Source: Cristatella mucedo
Lineage: Eukaryota; Bryozoa; Phylactolaemata; Cristatellidae
Direction: 5' to 3'
Assembly: GCA_009760855.2 (NCBI GenBank)
Contig: WPIO01000186.1
Coordinates: 188,001-248,000 of the forward strand
DNA length: 60,000 nt
Shown here piece by piece: positions 24,301 through 31,365 of the stretch. The notes under the pieces were generated by a model. It did not search any database. It saw only the letters and a program-made list of their open reading frames with translations, and had not been told where the DNA came from. The position numbers and the translations under genes were made by a program. Every line of letters begins with the position of its first letter. Within the stretch, counting starts at the first letter, position 1.

Positions 24301-25864
24301 AACGACGTGGCGTGCTACGTTCGCGGCCACGTGGGCTGGCGTTACGAGCGCACGCTCGGCACCAATGCCGACGACGTCTACTCGCTCACGCTCTCCGAAG
24401 ACCAGAGCCACCTGGCGGCCACCGTGGCTTCCGGCTTCAAGGTCTGGGACCTGCGAGCGAAGTTGTCCAAGGAGGGCAAGTACGTCGCACTGCAGCTGCC
24501 TCCGAGCATCCGCAACATTCCGAACAAGAACACGATGAAAGGTATGTGCCAGTTCACGCGACGCAACGAGTTCCTCACCGCGGGCGTCCGCAAGTACATC
24601 TACGTGTGGGACGTCAAAGTCGGTAACCTCGTGAAGACACTCGACGCGCACTTCGGCCGCATTTGCTGCCTCATTTCCGTGACCCAGAGGCAGCTGAACA
24701 AGATCATTTCTTCGTCCATCGACAAATCTATTAAGGTGCATGGCATATCCATCCGCACGGGCGGCTTAACGGATGGCTGCTGCGACCGCGTTTTCTTCGC
24801 GGCCAACGACTTCCCTGACGCACCGCATCGCTGATGACTTTGCTTCGTCTGATCACGAAGCAAAAAGCCGCTTTCATCTGCTGCGCACTTTTGCTAGGCA
24901 CGTGGCACTGCGAACCTCCTCCTCACTTCCGTTTGATCTCGCTTGAAACGCTCATTTCATGGAAATGACGCGACTCACAGCGGTTGCGGCTACATCTCCG
25001 TATCGCACTATCTGCTAACTTTGACCCGTTCCAGGTATGGAATATGGAAAATATTTACGAAGATGTCCACAGCGTCGATCGGATGGAGAAGTCAATAGAC
25101 AAAATACACATAGCCAACAGAGCCAATATCGCACTCGCTGTGACAAGGAATTGCTTGGGACTATTTAGCCTGGAGACTGGGCGCATTGTGCACGTGCTCA
25201 GCAGTAGCGGAAGTACAATCATTACGCACGCTGCAGTGACAGACTCGGGAGAGTACGCTGTCAGCGCTGAAACAGGTAAATGCGACAAAATTCTTGCGCT
25301 GCGCTCAACCTGGAATCACGTTTGGTTTCTAAGCGGTCCGAAAAAGTTTCGGTCCCGCTTTTCGCTTCGCTGCACGGTCGCTCTTTCTTCTGACAGTCGC
25401 CTGGGCGACGGCTGCAGGAGTTCACATAAGCTAACTCATAAATTAACTCAAAAACGTCCCTAAACTCTCTGTGGCCTGGAGGTTTCGGTCACTGGCCGGC
25501 CTCTCTCGCCGAGCGCGCTGCCGCGAGCCGCTTGGAGCGGTCGCCCAGTGCTCCTCCATCTTGTGTTAGCCGCCGAATCGAAGTGCCAGCTTCCGGCGGT
25601 CGCCAGCCATTTTCGCGATAGCAACGACTTTCGGAAGCGATAAGCGCGTCGCTCGCGCACCTCGCCGATTACAGCCGACTTGCCGCTTTTTACGACGACG
25701 CTCCGCGTTATGATTTGGTCTAGCGGTTAAGGTGCTCGCCCCAACCAAGGTCTGACTGAGGTCGTGAGCTCGAGCCCCGAGGCACGTGTAAAGCGCCTGA
25801 ATAGTGATTAAGTTCTCTTGGGGTGCTATAAAAATGAATATATATATATATATATATGTGTGTG

Positions 25865-25950
<86 letters not shown>

Positions 25951-27178
25951 CTACGGGTCGCTGTATCCGGTCGCGTGCGAGTCGCGAGCGAAACGCGTGC
26001 AGCCGCCGAACGGAAGCTCGGCACGCGATCGCTCACGCCTCATTGCTTCGTCGCCGTCGTCGTCAGGTAACGTCGTGGTGTGGAGGCTCGATGACAGGAT
26101 CGTCGTGGCTACGAAGCCGGTCAAGGACGTTCACCAGCTGCTACTCCTGCCTCCCGCGCCGAAGGACGCGGAGGAAAGCGGCGGCGGCGGCTCGCTGTGC
26201 GTAGTGCTGTGCAGCTCGGGACTGCTCAAGACTCGTTGCTTTGCCATGCGCGTCGACGGCGTCGGCGCCGGCCAGACAGCCTACGAGTTCGAGTTCGACG
26301 GCCTTCGCAAGTTCAAGGACGCCGCGCTGACGTGCGACGCCGCGTGCCTCGTGCTCGCCGTCGGCGGCGGCAAGGTGGGCGAGGCGACGGCGCTGGCCGT
26401 GTACGGTGCGCGCTCCGGCGAGCTGCTGAGCCGCTTCGTCATCAAGTACCCGGGCTACGTCGAGTTCGCGCACGTGGTCGCCATGCCCAACGACGCCAAC
26501 TCGGTGGCGCTCGTCGACGACGAGAAGGGCAACCTGATCGACCTGCGCCGCAAGGCGTTCGCGCGCAGCGTGCCGCGCTGGAACGGCGCCGTGAACCCGA
26601 GCGGCCGCCTCGGCCTGCACGCGCCCTCTCGCGGCGGCCTCGACCTGCTCGACCTGAGCGCCCGCGGCGGCGGCGGCCGCGTGGTGCGCACGCTCGTGCC
26701 GCGCGTGGCCGAGGGCGTGTTCAGCGTCGCCTGCGCGTTCACGCGCAACGACCGGCACGCGCTCTACTACCACGCCGGCCACCGGACGCTGCGCGCGTTC
26801 CGCACGAGCGACGGCGCGCAGGTGGCGAACTTCAAGTGCCACGCCGAGGTCAACTGCATGAGCGGCACGGCCGACGGCCTGCACGTCGTGCTCGGCTGCG
26901 TCGACGGCAGCATCATCATGCTCACCCTGGCAGACCCGGCGTACGACGACGCACAGCGGGCGCTCGCCGCCCTGCCCGGCCGCCGCAACGCAACCGCCGC
27001 CGTCGCCTCTGCCGACGGCGGCGGCGGCAGCGGCGACGGCGGCAGCGGCGACGGCCATTCGCGTCTGGCCGCTTCCGCCGCCGAGGCGGCGGCGGGCGGC
27101 TCGACGAACGCGGTAGCCGCCAAGGTCATTGCTCGCGCTCGCGCCGTCAAAGGATCCAAGGCGTGTCTGCTTCAGTGA
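4991..27178 (+). CDS. NACHT and WD-repeat domain protein (NWD1/NWD2-like), 11 exons placed, N-terminus incomplete
   Basis: Joined exons: 4991-5079, 5990-6310, 8287-8431, 11585-12144, 14717-15440, 15706-15864, 16612-16900, 19597-20279, 24005-24735, 25035-25275, 26067-27178. Every junction has GT and AG and the intron phases agree (0,0,1,0,1,1,2,1,0,1), giving 1684 codons without a stop. Residues about 1-150 are the N-terminal region typical of NWD proteins ([38 protein letters not shown]). A NACHT/STAND P-loop NTPase follows, with Walker [10 protein letters not shown] at about residue 356 and a Walker B-like [11 protein letters not shown] in the next exon. A helical linker ([21 protein letters not shown]) comes next, and the last 700 or so residues form WD repeats (for example [16 protein letters not shown]). 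Members of this family are thought to act as oligomerising signalling ATPases; human NWD1 and NWD2 are poorly characterised. The protein should be cytosolic, and it ends in a CaaX-like CLLQ. Orthology to NWD2 rather than NWD1 is inference. Confidence 0.9.
5645..5925. repeat. Intronic minisatellite, about 30-bp unit
   Basis: CACCAAGCTCTCACCTGTAG followed by CAC-G-ACA recurs about nine times with substitutions, in the intron before exon 2 of the NWD-like gene. Confidence 0.9.
5990..6310 (+). CDS. NWD-like gene, exon 2 (N-terminal domain)
   Basis: The exon is 107 codons long, with acceptor CCTCCAG|GTT and donor AAG|GTGACT, phase 0 at both ends. It carries [16 protein letters not shown], then [20 protein letters not shown], then an acidic segment ending [10 protein letters not shown]. 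These blocks define the N-terminal part of NWD proteins (DUF4062-like fold). The preceding exon ends EFQ, so the join reads [10 protein letters not shown], as expected for the family. Confidence 0.92.
6311..7129. other. Intron of NWD-like gene, no element recognised
   Basis: Near 6360-6450 the phrase CCTGCAACC-ATAGGG/CGATCGGG-TAGATCG is repeated loosely. Nothing else is identifiable. Confidence 0.5.
7130..7930 (+). mobile_element. LINE-A 3' end, about 800 bp
   Basis: It encodes the ORF2 C-terminus ([40 protein letters not shown]) with frameshifts near the end. The full 3' UTR follows, including the stem GTAAAGCGCCTAGAAAGAGA and a TATTATTATT tail. It lies in the intron before exon 3. Confidence 0.93.
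8287..8431 (+). CDS. NWD-like gene, exon 3 (helical linker)
   Basis: A 145-nt exon that falls below usual ORF-length cut-offs; I found it by reading between neighbouring exons. The acceptor is GAATTTTAG|AGA (phase 0) and the donor TCGG|GTGAGT (phase 1). It encodes a segment containing [20 protein letters not shown] and HNYFMS, which matches the NWD helical linker. The last G joins the TG of the next exon to give V in [10 protein letters not shown]. Confidence 0.9.
8432..10164. other. Large intron segment of NWD-like gene, no element recognised
   Basis: Contains a CAG/CTG-rich low-complexity patch (8620-8675) and a short GAGAGGAAGCGTCC direct repeat near 9510-9560. No coding similarity. Confidence 0.5.
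10165..10268 (-). mobile_element. SINE1, partial
   Basis: Reverse tail hairpin (GTGCCCTAGGAGAACTGTAT, TTCAGGCGCTTTAC) and a B-box remnant GGGGCTCGAGACC. It abuts a LINE-A tail in the opposite orientation. Confidence 0.82.
10278..10360 (+). mobile_element. LINE-A 3' tail fragment
   Basis: CCCTTTGCAGCAAATGTAAA, then GCGCCTAGAAAGAGATTGAG and a TTATTATTATTA end. Confidence 0.88.
10830..11148. repeat. Higher-order minisatellite (24-bp unit, 87-bp higher-order period)
   Basis: The unit GCTAGGATCCAGCCTGCTTA+GCTC (24 bp) alternates with a C variant and a 15-bp GATCCTGCTCAGCTC insert. The pattern 39+24+24 repeats three times, then two further units follow. All lengths are multiples of three, which explains the open Ser/Leu-rich frame. 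It lies in the intron before exon 4. Confidence 0.95.
11262..11435 (-). mobile_element. SINE2, full length
   Basis: Reverse copy: AGCTGATTTGGCGGCCTCGT, TGTACAGCGGCAGAAAAGCC, then ACGAGGTCGTGAAAAG-like B-box side and CACGGCTC at the head. Confidence 0.83.
11515..11562 (+). repeat. (TC)n microsatellite acting as polypyrimidine tract of exon 4
   Basis: About 21 TC/CT dinucleotides end 20 bases before the acceptor CAG of the NACHT-encoding exon. Confidence 0.93.
11585..12144 (+). CDS. NWD-like gene, exon 4 (linker and NACHT Walker A)
   Basis: The exon runs from TEREILNG to [18 protein letters not shown] and so carries the P-loop (GxxxxGK[TS]) of the NACHT ATPase at its 3' end. The acceptor GACGACGCAG|TG is preceded by a (TC)n microsatellite that supplies the pyrimidine tract. 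The donor ATG|GTGCGT (phase 0) is the first of five tandem copies of a 32-bp unit, each carrying a similar donor. Confidence 0.93.
12132..12282 (+). repeat. 32-bp tandem array duplicating the exon 4 splice donor
   Basis: Five units with GT at 12145, 12177, 12209, 12241 and 12273. Each unit has GCTAGC-(2-3 bases)-GTGCGT, and four continue GCGTATTGGCTGA. The first unit overlaps the last 13 coding bases. Confidence 0.93.
12822..13010 (-). mobile_element. LINE-A 3' tail
   Basis: Reverse tail: AATAATAATAAAATACACTT, GGTAAAGCGCCCTTAGAGAA, then GGTGACATGCACAGGGTCAG. Confidence 0.9.
13288..13446 (+). mobile_element. SINE1, full length
   Basis: A box TGGCTCAGTGGTTAAGG, B box GGGATCGAGCCCC, tail GGGCGCTATACAAATAAACT. 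It carries an internal extra segment like the copy at 3223. Confidence 0.88.
13447..14716. other. Intron segment of NWD-like gene, no element recognised
   Basis: A short GA-rich patch at 13745-13790. Open frames on the minus strand (13731-14436) show no family resemblance. Confidence 0.5.
14717..15440 (+). CDS. NWD-like gene, exon 5 (NACHT domain, Walker B)
   Basis: The exon begins [20 protein letters not shown] and contains [16 protein letters not shown], a Walker B-like strand ending in aspartate as in STAND ATPases. A Gly/Ala-rich insertion (GGGDGNGGG and [13 protein letters not shown], about 15060-15150) interrupts the domain between conserved parts and is probably a surface loop. It ends VSRAF with donor TTCG|GTGAGT, phase 1. 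Confidence 0.93.
15706..15864 (+). CDS. NWD-like gene, exon 6
   Basis: It encodes [20 protein letters not shown] through [20 protein letters not shown], the winged-helix/helical stretch that follows NACHT in the family. The acceptor is GCCAG|GC and the donor CACAG|GTAAGC, phase 1 at both ends. The donor is the first of a 17-bp tandem array of GTAAG-type donors. Confidence 0.92.
15861..15932 (+). repeat. 17-bp tandem array duplicating the exon 6 splice donor
   Basis: Units of ACAGGTAAGCACAGGTC at 15861, 15878 and 15895, then a fourth with GTAAGT and a further GTAAAG. GT dinucleotides fall at 15865, 15882, 15899, 15916 and 15926. Confidence 0.95.
16378..16448 (+). mobile_element. LINE-A 3' tail fragment
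   Basis: ATAAAGTGCCTAGAAAGAGT, TTATAGTTCTCCAAGGGGGC and an ATTATTGTCATTATTA end. Confidence 0.75.
16518..16582. repeat. GC-rich tandem repeat before exon 7
   Basis: CACTGGGCCGC(C/A)G repeated four times, 30 bases upstream of the exon 7 acceptor. Confidence 0.85.
16612..16900 (+). CDS. NWD-like gene, exon 7
   Basis: It reads [20 protein letters not shown] and on to AERTIR, the conserved linker before the WD propellers. The acceptor CTCTGCAG|GC (phase 1) follows a short GC-rich tandem repeat at 16518-16582. The donor is ATCAG|GTGAGC (phase 2). Its two terminal bases AG plus the first G of the next exon give R, in [14 protein letters not shown]. Confidence 0.92.
16972..17044. repeat. Perfect inverted repeat (23-bp arms, 27-bp AT-rich loop)
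   Basis: Left arm 16972-16994 (AATGTATAACTAAGAATACA+GAT) is exactly complementary to 17022-17044. The loop is mostly (TA)n, and a further (TA)n run follows at 17050-17068. It begins about 70 bases after exon 7. Confidence 0.95.
17437..17527. repeat. Degenerate plant-type telomere-like (CCCTAAA)n tract
   Basis: Repeated ACCCTAAACCCTAAACACTA with CCCTAAAA variants, about ten units, directly before a LINE. Confidence 0.85.
17529..18838 (+). pseudogene. LINE-A ORF2, endonuclease end and reverse transcriptase, inactivated
   Basis: It starts with the end of an endonuclease domain ([20 protein letters not shown]) and continues into RT blocks [20 protein letters not shown], an in-frame TAG at 18609, [20 protein letters not shown] and [20 protein letters not shown]. 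It is interrupted at 18838 by an antisense LINE-A tail and resumes at about 19340. Confidence 0.92.
18838..19330 (-). mobile_element. LINE-A 3' end inserted antisense in another LINE-A
   Basis: An AAT microsatellite and a short broken tail (18838-18890) are followed by a second AAT run and a full reverse tail (18935-19305). This ends in the reverse complement of the ORF2 C-terminus (GGAGTTCCAGGCTTTGGAAG in reverse sense). Confidence 0.88.
19340..19505 (+). pseudogene. LINE-A reverse transcriptase, continuation after the insertion
   Basis: It reads [20 protein letters not shown] then [20 protein letters not shown] and a stop. The catalytic YADD-type motif appears as YSND, so this copy could not be active. 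Confidence 0.85.
19597..20279 (+). CDS. NWD-like gene, exon 8 (linker and first WD repeats)
   Basis: The exon starts [20 protein letters not shown] and continues [20 protein letters not shown], an all-helical stretch. Beta-propeller-type repeats then begin ([51 protein letters not shown]). The acceptor is CTCTACAG|G (phase 2) and the donor GCAG|GTAAGG (phase 1). A LINE remnant ends only about 90 bases upstream of the acceptor. Confidence 0.92.
20620..20755 (-). mobile_element. SINE2, degraded
   Basis: Reverse copy: TTTAACAGCCTCATTTACAT, AGCGTCAGAAAAGCCTTATA, CACCACCGCTTGAGAGGGCA and GTCTCAAACCCAC at the B box. Confidence 0.8.
21105..21230 (+). mobile_element. SINE1, partial
   Basis: GATGCTCGCTTTGAACTA, GTGGGCTCAAGCC, then GAGATTAAGTTCTCTTCGGG and a duplicated TGCTATACAAATAATGTAC end leading into the microsatellite. 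Confidence 0.82.
21225..21302. repeat. Compound (CATA)n(CA)n(TA)n microsatellite
   Basis: TACATACATACA, then about 19 CA units and about 11 TA units, grown from the SINE1 3' end. Confidence 0.95.
21303..21962. other. Intron segment of NWD-like gene, no element recognised
   Basis: A short repeat of a CAAGAT(A/G)G...TTTCGTCA phrase at 21320-21390; otherwise nothing seen. Confidence 0.5.
21963..22118 (+). mobile_element. LINE-A 3' tail
   Basis: AACCATATTATTCATTTTGT, TTTGTAAAGCGCCTAGAAAG, and a TTATTATTATTATT end. It is preceded by a threefold CCGTCATTATTATT repeat. Confidence 0.92.
22127..22232 (+). mobile_element. LINE-B 3' tail fragment
   Basis: TTCGCTATACAAAACTCTCC, GTAACACCCACGGGGTCTTT and a TACATTACATTACATT end. 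Confidence 0.85.
22281..22452 (-). mobile_element. SINE2, full length
   Basis: Reverse copy with TAGCTGATTTAACAGCCTCT, TGTATAGCGACAGATGACTC, a B-box GGATTCGAACCC and an A-box side GCCTTACCTAATGTGC. Confidence 0.88.
22565..22660 (-). mobile_element. LINE-A 3' tail fragment
   Basis: AATATTAATAATAATATCTC, TAGCACCCTTAGAGAACTTA and CCAGGCACTTAGCAAATAGC. Confidence 0.75.
22661..23539. other. Intron segment of NWD-like gene, no element recognised
   Basis: CAGAGAATCA/TAGTTAGCTATCAGAGAATC is repeated near 22660-22710. Nothing else is recognisable. Confidence 0.45.
23540..23628 (-). mobile_element. LINE-A 3' tail fragment
   Basis: AATAATAATAATAACAACAA, then GCACTTAGAGAACTGTTCTC and TAGGCACTTTA. Confidence 0.78.
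23935..24018 (+). repeat. 21-bp direct repeat carrying two exon 9 acceptors
   Basis: GCTGCAGGCGTGTCGTGCAC+G occurs at 23935-23955 and 23998-24018, 63 bases apart and in the same reading frame. Confidence 0.95.
24005..24735 (+). CDS. NWD-like gene, exon 9 (WD repeats)
   Basis: It begins [20 protein letters not shown] and includes WD-like blades ([37 protein letters not shown]). The donor is ATTAAG|GTGCAT (phase 0), which joins [13 protein letters not shown]. The acceptor CGCTGCAG|GC lies in a 21-bp direct repeat, and an equivalent in-frame acceptor 63 bases upstream (exon from 23942) would add 21 residues. Confidence 0.92.
25035..25275 (+). CDS. NWD-like gene, exon 10 (WD repeats)
   Basis: It encodes [20 protein letters not shown], then [20 protein letters not shown] and a segment ending YAVSAETG, typical propeller strands. 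The acceptor CGTTCCAG|GTA is phase 0 and the donor ACAG|GTAAAT is phase 1. Confidence 0.92.
25710..25836 (+). mobile_element. SINE1, full length
   Basis: A box TTGGTCTAGCGGTTAAGGTG, B box GAGCTCGAGCCCC, tail GCGCCTGAATAGTGATTAAG and GGGGTGCTATAAAAATGA, in the last intron of the NWD-like gene. Confidence 0.92.
25834..25947. repeat. (TA)n microsatellite, about 110 bp
   Basis: A nearly pure TA run with a short TGTGTG interruption, continuous with the SINE1 3' end, 120 bases upstream of the terminal exon. Confidence 0.97.
26067..27178 (+). CDS. NWD-like gene, terminal exon 11 (C-terminal propeller, CaaX-like end)
   Basis: The acceptor CGTCGTCAG|GT is phase 1 and the TGA stop ends at 27178. It starts [19 protein letters not shown] and contains more propeller strands ([35 protein letters not shown]). 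A Gly/Ser/Asp-rich and Ala-rich tail follows, and the protein ends GSKACLLQ. The last four residues fit a CaaX prenylation box (X = Q favours farnesylation in known enzymes). The exon is very GC-rich, with long shadow frames on both strands. No clear AATAAA was seen in the next kilobase. Confidence 0.92.
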
Positions 27179-28104
27179 CGAGAGCGCCGAAGCCGCTGCC
27201 GCACTGCGACTTCGGCCGCGGCGGCGGCGGCTTCGGTCCGTCGCCATCGCCGCCGCCGGGGCACACGTCGGGGCGCGCGTCGCGTGCGGTCGGCTGCAAC
27301 CGCCACCCCTTTCCCTCCCCCGCAGCCTCGCGCCTGACCGTCGCGTCAGCTTCCGCCGCTCCTTTGCTAGCGCCGCCACAAATGCGGGCCCCGCCGCCGA
27401 CGTGGCCTGAAGCGATTCGCCGCCCCGACGGGGGGGGCGGGCCCAGCCGCCGGCTCGTGCGACGGTCGGCAGTCTGGGATGCACTGTCGCCCTCTGGTCA
27501 AAGGGCTGAAGGGCCAACCCGAAGATTGCATGGGCAGACGCCTCACAGCGTGCGAAGAGACAGCCGCGCGTCGCGGTAGCTGACGATCTGACGCGTCAGC
27601 GCTGCGTCGTGACGCGTCATTGCAGGCGGCGGCACAGCGAGCTAGCTATTCGTTCAGCCAGCAATATGGCGACCGCCTTGACGAGCTTGCAGTCTGCCCG
27701 TTTGCCTACGAAGGCGAACGAAGGTGGCGCCTGTCGTGCGTTGTAGCTCGTACTGTTAGCCCGCAGTGTGTCGCCGCGGCCTTAGAGCTACCAGTCACGA
27801 GCTTGCAGTGTGCCCGTTTGCCTAAGCGTATAGTCCGACGCCACTGTCAAGAGAAGAAACCACTTTTCCGATCATTTCATTGCTGTCGCTTAGCGCTTTT
27901 ATGAATGTCACTTGGCGCTTTGAACTGCAGAACTTTGAACTCTTTGAACTTTGAACTGCCAACAGAGAGGCGTTCGCTTTTCGCACTGCACCTGCACACT
28001 TTTCGCATGCAATGGCGAAAATTCAGAATCATCTTCGAGCTGGATGACTCGCCGTAGCACCAAGTGTGCCCGACCTTTGGCCTTCTGTGCAAATCAGAGG
28101 CTTT
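27179..28104. other. 3' flank of NWD-like gene
   Basis: GC-rich to about 27600, then ordinary sequence with a repeated GAGCTTGCAGTNTGCCCGTT phrase at 27683 and 27799. No clear AATAAA and no further gene were seen. Confidence 0.5.
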
Positions 28105-28684
28105 CGTGTAAATATTATGTAATGCATCTCCGTCTGTAACTTCACAAAGCCACAAACATTATGTGGGTGTTACGCAGGAGAGTTTTGTATAGCGCACTCT
28201 CGCAGCCTCAGCGGCTTTCGGTACGCATTCGGTAGCCAACAGACTTCATCTCATGAAACGAAGAAAAGATGGGAAGCATAGCAGAGTCAGGTTAGCAGTT
28301 AAGGTAGTGAGTAGCACGAACGTAGCAGCTCAGGACCGCTGAAGAGGATGAGCCATAGTCCGCAGCAGGAGAGTTGTTGACGTCGCGTGAGAATGGTGGA
28401 AGTAAGATTTACAGTCTAGGATCGGCAGAGCTCCAGCTTCAGTCGCCAACGGTCTTTAAGCGGAGAAGTAGAACAGCTAATGTATTGTTCTTCCAGGACC
28501 TGAGGGAACGAGGACGCTGAAACTGGTGGAGCAGTTCAGCAAGATTTGAAGGAGCCAAGCTCTGACGGGCCCTATAGGTCAGCGTAAGAACTTGGCTCTG
28601 TATCCGTTAATCAACTGGCAGCCATTCAAGCTCTTTCAGCAAACGAGACACACGGTCAGGCCTCTGGGAGTTGCAAACTAGCAT
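28105..28684 (-). mobile_element. LINE-B 3' end
   Basis: The minus strand encodes a degraded ORF2 C-terminus (RPDRVSRLLKELEWLPVD, LTLTYRARQSLAPSNLAELL) followed by the LINE-B 3' UTR with GCGCTATACAAAACTCTCCT. Confidence 0.85.
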
Positions 28685-29580
28685 TAATAACAATAATAAT
28701 AGTAATAATAGCTATGCACATGTAAAAAAGCACCCTCAGAGAATTCGGTATCTTTCTAGGCGCTTTACATTTGCCGCAAAGGACACACGATCGAATGGTG
28801 AGTGGTATCATACTTGATAAGCAACGCGAATAACATGGTTAGAGGCGACATGCACAGGGTCAACATGAAAGTGTGGTTAGTGGCAGCATGCACAGTGTCA
28901 GCACGCATAAGCATATAAAGAATGAATCACAGGGACCCACTAAATGCTGTCATAAATAGGTGCGTTTTGAAGTTTTTTTTAATGTGGTCAACTCAGGGGA
29001 TGTTGTGACTCAAGTCGGGAGTGAGTTCCAGGCTTTGGGAGCATACGAACTAAATGCACGGTCTTCAAAGGATTTGAGGCTTGTACGAGGTATTAGTAAA
29101 CGGTCAGATTCCGAAAAGTGGATGGTTCGATGCTTGGCCTGATGGGGGAGTAGATCTGATAGGTAGGCTCGAGCTAAAGAATGAAGGAACCTAAAAGTGA
29201 GCGACAAAACCTTGAAGTCAATCCTTTGCTTGACTGGTAGCCACTGCAGTTCGGCAAGAAGTGGTGTGATGTGGCAACTGCGACGCTCACGACAGACAAG
29301 CCTAGCAGCAGAGTTTTGCACCAGCTGTAAGCGCCTGATTACACATGCTGGTAGGCCAGCAAGCAGTGAGTTATAGAAGTCAAGACGCGATGTCACAAAT
29401 GCATGGACCAACTTAGATTTGGTGTCCTTATCTAAAAAAAGCCCGAATTTTAGCAATTTTATGTAGCTGAAAGTAGGCAGACATGATTGTGGAGCTGATG
29501 TGGTTGTCTAACGAAATTTTACTTCGGAACTTGACACCTAGATTTCGTGCAGATTCAACAATAGATATGCTGGCATAGCC
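28685..29580 (-). mobile_element. LINE-A 3' end, about 0.9 kb
   Basis: The minus strand encodes [40 protein letters not shown] and [17 protein letters not shown], then the full 3' UTR and an AAT tail. It abuts LINE-B at 28685. Confidence 0.93.
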
Positions 29581-30930
29581 TTGCAGCAATATTCATAGCC
29601 AGCTGTAGTGGCCTATCGACTTTTTTCGGTAGCTCAGCCAAAAGGGAATTACAATAATCAATCTGAGACAGGACTAAGGAATAAATTCTTTGCAAGCCAC
29701 CGTAGAAGACATATCCTAATCTTAGACAGGGATCGGACATGATGGCTAGCTGTAAGAGCAGTCTTCTTAAAATAAAGCTTTCAAAACCTATGCAGCGGGC
29801 GAAAAAAATATAATATAATTCATTTATATAGCGCCCCAAGAGAACTTAATCTCTATTCAGGCGCTTCACATATGCCTCGGGGCTCGAACCCACGACCTTG
29901 GTCGGGGCGAGCACCTTAACCGCTAGACCAGACCAGCGAAGAGAACACCTAATTTTGAGCACATGGTGGTGGTTGCAAAACAGCATTACCTATTGTAAGA
30001 CCAAAGCCTTCTCGTCGGGCCACACGCTTGTGGTGTCCTAAGGGTAGCAGTTCCATTTTATCGTCGTTTTGTTTGAGGAAATTGGCCGACTTCCGAAATT
30101 GAACCGTTGAGGAACGCCACATGTGACTGGTCTGGTGGATGAGACCTGACCACCACGCGACACGGATTGAACACGATCTGCATGTACGATTTAAAACAGG
30201 CCAGTGCCTCGTCTACTAGATTGATCGTTGTTCTCAATCTTTCGACTAGAATATCGTGATCAATGGTGTCCAAAACAGCTGACAGTTCTAGCCGTACTAG
30301 GGCACGTGACATTTCCGTCGCTGTTGCTGCATATTATGTCACTGGTTTTGCGGAAGAGGGCAGTTTCAATGGGGTACTGCCGCTTGAAGCCCGATTGCAA
30401 TTTTCCGGAAATTATCATTCTTCCTATGCATGCTACCAGCTGCTTAGCAAAGTAATTTTCAAGAATCTTTGGCAATACAGAAGATGGGAGATTGGATGAT
30501 AGTTTGCAATGACCTCTGTATCTAATCCAGGTTTTGTAAATATCGGTCTAACGATGGCCGATTTAAAGGACTTCGATACAACCCTTTTTTCTGGGAACCA
30601 TTAAAAATCTCGATCATGGCTAGGTTAAGTTTGCCAGCCGGTGAAGACTAGAGAGACGATAGCACAGGGTCGCATGCAGAAACCTAGGAAAAGCTCTTAA
30701 GCGAGGGCATAAGTCATTAAGCTCTTAAGGAAGGTCACACATTCAGTAATTGCTTTAGTCGGAGGAGACTTTAAGGAGGCATTAAATTGCACAATTTTTT
30801 TCAGCGAAGAAGGCTGAAAACTTGGCATTCAAGCCGTTAATATCTGAAGAGTGATACCTTTCAGTATTGGCCAGCAAATTAATTACCGTCTTATAAATCT
30901 GTTTACGGTCGGACTGGCAGAACGGTGTGG
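29581..30930 (-). pseudogene. Degenerate LINE reverse transcriptase
   Basis: Broken minus-strand frames carry RT landmarks in order: an IVRPIFTKPGLDTE-like block near 30520, ILENYFAKQLVACI and KLQSGFKRQYPIETALF near 30400, AVLDTIDHDILVERLRTTIN near 30260, and LVLSQIDYCNSLLAELPKKV near 29650. A SINE1 is inserted at 29806-29938. It is more like LINE-B than LINE-A. Confidence 0.75.
29806..29938 (-). mobile_element. SINE1, full length, inserted in a LINE remnant
   Basis: Reverse copy with the complete tail (TATAGCGCCCCAAGAGAACT), B box GGGGCTCGAACCC and A box CCTTAACCGCTAGACCA. It is the best-preserved SINE1 in the window. Confidence 0.93.
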
Positions 30931-30959
30931 CTTGAATAAGCAGAAAGTGACAGAAGAAA

Positions 30960-31365
30960 AAGTAGCAGCTACAGTACTAGTTGGGGCAGCTTAAGTATTA
31001 GTTTTAATAAATATAGTATTTGTTGTAGCAACTACAGTATTAGTTAGCTGTAACTGCTACAATATTCGCTGTAGCAGCTACAGTAGCATTTTTAACAGCT
31101 ACACTATTAGTTGAAGCAGTTACAGTATTAGTTGCAACAACTAAAGTGCTAGTTGCAGCAACTTCAGCAGTAGTTACAACAACTATAGCACTAGTTGTAG
31201 AAACTACAGCATTATTTGCAGCAAATACCGTATTAGCTGTAGATACTGCAATTATAGCTGTAGCGAACAATCCGATTAGTTGTAGCAACTATTCGGTGTT
31301 ATTTGTAGCAACTGCAGTATTAGTTGCAGAAAATACACGATTCGTTGTAGCAACTCTTCGGTGTT
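30960..31365. repeat. Degenerate minisatellite, about 21-24 bp unit
   Basis: Variants of GTAGCAACTACAGTATTAGT repeat about 18 times. Low-complexity frames are open on both strands. Confidence 0.9.

Noticed and set aside
26141-27579. Two frames of about 460 codons (one per strand) over the last NWD exon
   Set aside because: Arg/Ala-rich shadows of the real WD-repeat frame, with no domain motifs.
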